Below the pieces are notes generated by a model, which saw only the letters and a program-made list of their open reading frames with translations, did no database searches and was not told the origin of the DNA. Source: Microbulbifer guangxiensis (GTDB lineage Bacteria > Pseudomonadota > Gammaproteobacteria > Pseudomonadales > Cellvibrionaceae). From it: a stretch of 64,000 bases of DNA. The position numbers were made by a program, and so were the translations under genes. The stretch's first letter is position 1. Every line of letters begins with the position of its first letter. The stretch spans positions 133,997-197,996 of the forward strand of contig NZ_JAJSAQ010000001.1 in NCBI RefSeq assembly GCF_021729075.1, read 5' to 3'. Shown here in pieces: positions 62,673 through 64,000 of the stretch.

Positions 62673-64000
62673 TTACATATTCGGGTAGTTGGGACCCCCG
62701 CCACCTTCGGGTGAGACCCAGACAATGTTCTGCGTGGGATCCTTGATGTCACAGGTTTTACAGTGCACGCAGTTCTGGGCGTTGATCTGGAACCGCTTGC
62801 CACCGGCATCTTCCACCACCTCGTAGACGCCGGCCGGACAGTAGCGCTGGGCCGGCTCATCGTAGATGGGCAGGTTGTGGTTGAGCGGAATCTCATCGTC
62901 CTTCAGGGTCAGGTGACAGGGCTGGTCTTCCTCGTGGTTGGTGTTGGAGATGAACACCGAGGACAGCTTGTCAAAGCTGAGCACGCCATCAGGCTTCGGG
63001 TAGGCGATCTTCTTGCAGTCCGCAGCAGGCTTCAGCTGGGCGTGGTCTGGTCTGGTGTCACGCAGGGTCCACGGGAGCTTGCCCTGGAAGATGTTGATAT
63101 CGATAAAGGCGTAGGCAGAGCCGAGGATATTGCCGAACTTGTGCTGGGCCGGGCCGAAGTTGCGCTGCTTGTGCAGCTCCTTCCACGCCCAGCTATCCCG
63201 GTATTTGTCGGCGAATGCGCTCAGCTCGTCACCGCCGCGCTCCGCGCCCAGGGCTTCGACCACGGTCTCTGCGGCGATCATGCCGGACTTCATGGCAGTG
63301 TGGTTACCCTTGATCTTGGCAAAGTTCAGGGTGCCGGCATTATCGCCGACCAGCAGGCCGCCCGGGAAAGTCATCTTGGGCTGGGATTGCAGGCCGCCCT
63401 TGGTAATGGCGCGGGCGCCGTACGCTACGCGTTGTCCGCCTTCAAGGTACTGCCTGATGACCGGGTGATGCTTGTAGCGCTGGAACTCGTCGAACGGGCT
63501 GACATGGGGGTTGCTGTAGGCCAGGTCGGTAATCAGGCCGACCACGACCTGGTTGTCCTCCAGGTGATAGAGGAAGCCACCGCCGTGGGAGCCGCTCTCA
63601 TCCAGGGGCCAGCCTGCGGTGTGGACCACGAGGCCCGGCTGGTGCTTGTCGTCGGCAACCTTCCAGATTTCCTTGATGCCGATGCCATAGTGCTGCGGGT
63701 CCTTGCCTTCATCCAGCTTGAAGCGGGAAATCAGCTGCTTGCCCAGGTGCCCGCGGCATCCCTCGGCAAACAGGGTGTACTTGGCGTGCAGTTCCATGCC
63801 CGGCATATAAGAGTCTTTCTGTTCACCGTTGGCAGACACACCCATATCACCGGTGGCGATTCCCTTGACGGAGCCGTCCTCGTTGTAGAGCACCTCAGCG
63901 GCGGCAAAACCCGGGAAGATTTCTACCCCGAGGTTCTCAGCCTGCTCGGCCAGCCAGCGGCACAGGTTGCCCAGGCTGATGATGTAGTTGCCCTCGTTGT
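62673..64000 (-). CDS. Electron-transfer flavoprotein:ubiquinone oxidoreductase (3' part)
   Basis: The gene is cut by the right window edge; about 442 C-terminal residues are present. Segments: LFAEGCRGHLGKQLISRF, GGFLYHLEDNQVVVGLITDL, FPGGLLVGDNAGTLNFAKIK + GNHTAMKSGMIAAE (FAD), and a C-terminal [4Fe-4S] domain with CPAGVYEV and NCVHCKTCDIKDPTQNI + VWVSPEGGGGPNYPNM. It passes electrons from ETF (fatty-acid and amino-acid oxidation) to ubiquinone at the inner membrane. The stop is at 62673. Confidence 0.95.
   Translation of the reverse strand, partial: NEGNYIISLGNLCRWLAEQAENLGVEIFPGFAAAEVLYNEDGSVKGIATGDMGVSANGEQKDSYMPGMELHAKYTLFAEGCRGHLGKQLISRFKLDEGKDPQHYGIGIKEIWKVADDKHQPGLVVHTAGWPLDESGSHGGGFLYHLEDNQVVVGLITDLAYSNPHVSPFDEFQRYKHHPVIRQYLEGGQRVAYGARAITKGGLQSQPKMTFPGGLLVGDNAGTLNFAKIKGNHTAMKSGMIAAETVVEALGAERGGDELSAFADKYRDSWAWKELHKQRNFGPAQHKFGNILGSAYAFIDINIFQGKLPWTLRDTRPDHAQLKPAADCKKIAYPKPDGVLSFDKLSSVFISNTNHEEDQPCHLTLKDDEIPLNHNLPIYDEPAQRYCPAGVYEVVEDAGGKRFQINAQNCVHCKTCDIKDPTQNIVWVSPEGGGGPNYPNM

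Overview
The window looks like chromosome of a high-GC, Gram-negative marine gammaproteobacterium, most like Microbulbifer and other Cellvibrionales. This is inferred from the mix of genes: AcnD/PrpF propionate catabolism, a DNA polymerase II, a Pseudomonas-like comEC-exbBD-msbA-lpxK-kdsB-murB order, the gacA-uvrC-pgsA trio, and a paired surface lipoprotein and TonB-dependent receptor. No rRNA gene is present, so the species cannot be fixed from this sequence.

Layout. 0-6.3 kb: methylcitrate-cycle genes prpC, acnD and prpF, separated by arrays of ~106 bp palindromic repeat units (four units before prpC, six between prpC and acnD, a degenerate cluster before prpF). 6.68-10.66 kb: an AT-richer array of seven integron gene cassettes, each closed by an attC site, with no integrase gene (a CALIN-type array). 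Its genes encode two lipoproteins, a four-helix membrane protein, a GDCCVxC zinc-ribbon-like protein and several unknowns. 10.7-13.1 kb: envelope proteins and a 51 bp decayed copy of part of polB. 13.3-18.0 kb: polB (DNA polymerase II) with a good upstream LexA-box candidate, a CDF-type transporter, an M14 carboxypeptidase and a secreted SRPBCC protein. 18.1-22.5 kb: a YrhK-like membrane protein and a two-component system divergent from a DUF2306 membrane protein. 22.6-29.6 kb: a carboxypeptidase-gene remnant, a RIO kinase, purT, dbpA, prpD and a secreted amidohydrolase.

29.8-41.7 kb: a porin, then comEC and the envelope-biogenesis run exbB-exbD-msbA-lpxK-kdsB-murB, with two exported-protein genes lying between comEC and exbB. 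41.7-45.8 kb: an AlkB-type dioxygenase, then gacA-uvrC-pgsA. 45.9-46.2 kb: tRNA-Leu(UAA) and tRNA-Cys(GCA). 46.7-53.1 kb: a secreted HExxH protease, a secreted HAD phosphatase, two tandem DUF1254/DUF1214 proteins and an integrase-like remnant near tRNA-Pro(CGG). Direct repeats at 48.42 and 53.04 kb bracket part of this segment. 53.4-56.8 kb: tesB, a periplasmic cyclophilin, a TetR regulator and a DUF1285 protein. 57.3-61.8 kb: a lipoprotein with its TonB-dependent receptor. 61.9-64.0 kb: an isochorismatase-fold protein and the 3' part of electron-transfer flavoprotein:ubiquinone oxidoreductase, cut by the window end.

How the genes work together. PrpC, AcnD/PrpF and a separate PrpD form two parallel routes for dehydrating 2-methylcitrate. 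MsbA, LpxK and KdsB serve lipid A and Kdo synthesis, MurB serves peptidoglycan, and ExbBD supplies proton-motive energy that TonB receptors such as the one at 59 kb need. The most unusual part of the window is the integrase-less cassette array. Its cassette boundaries can be proved internally, because the first seven bases of most cassettes are the exact reverse complement of the left core site of their own attC.
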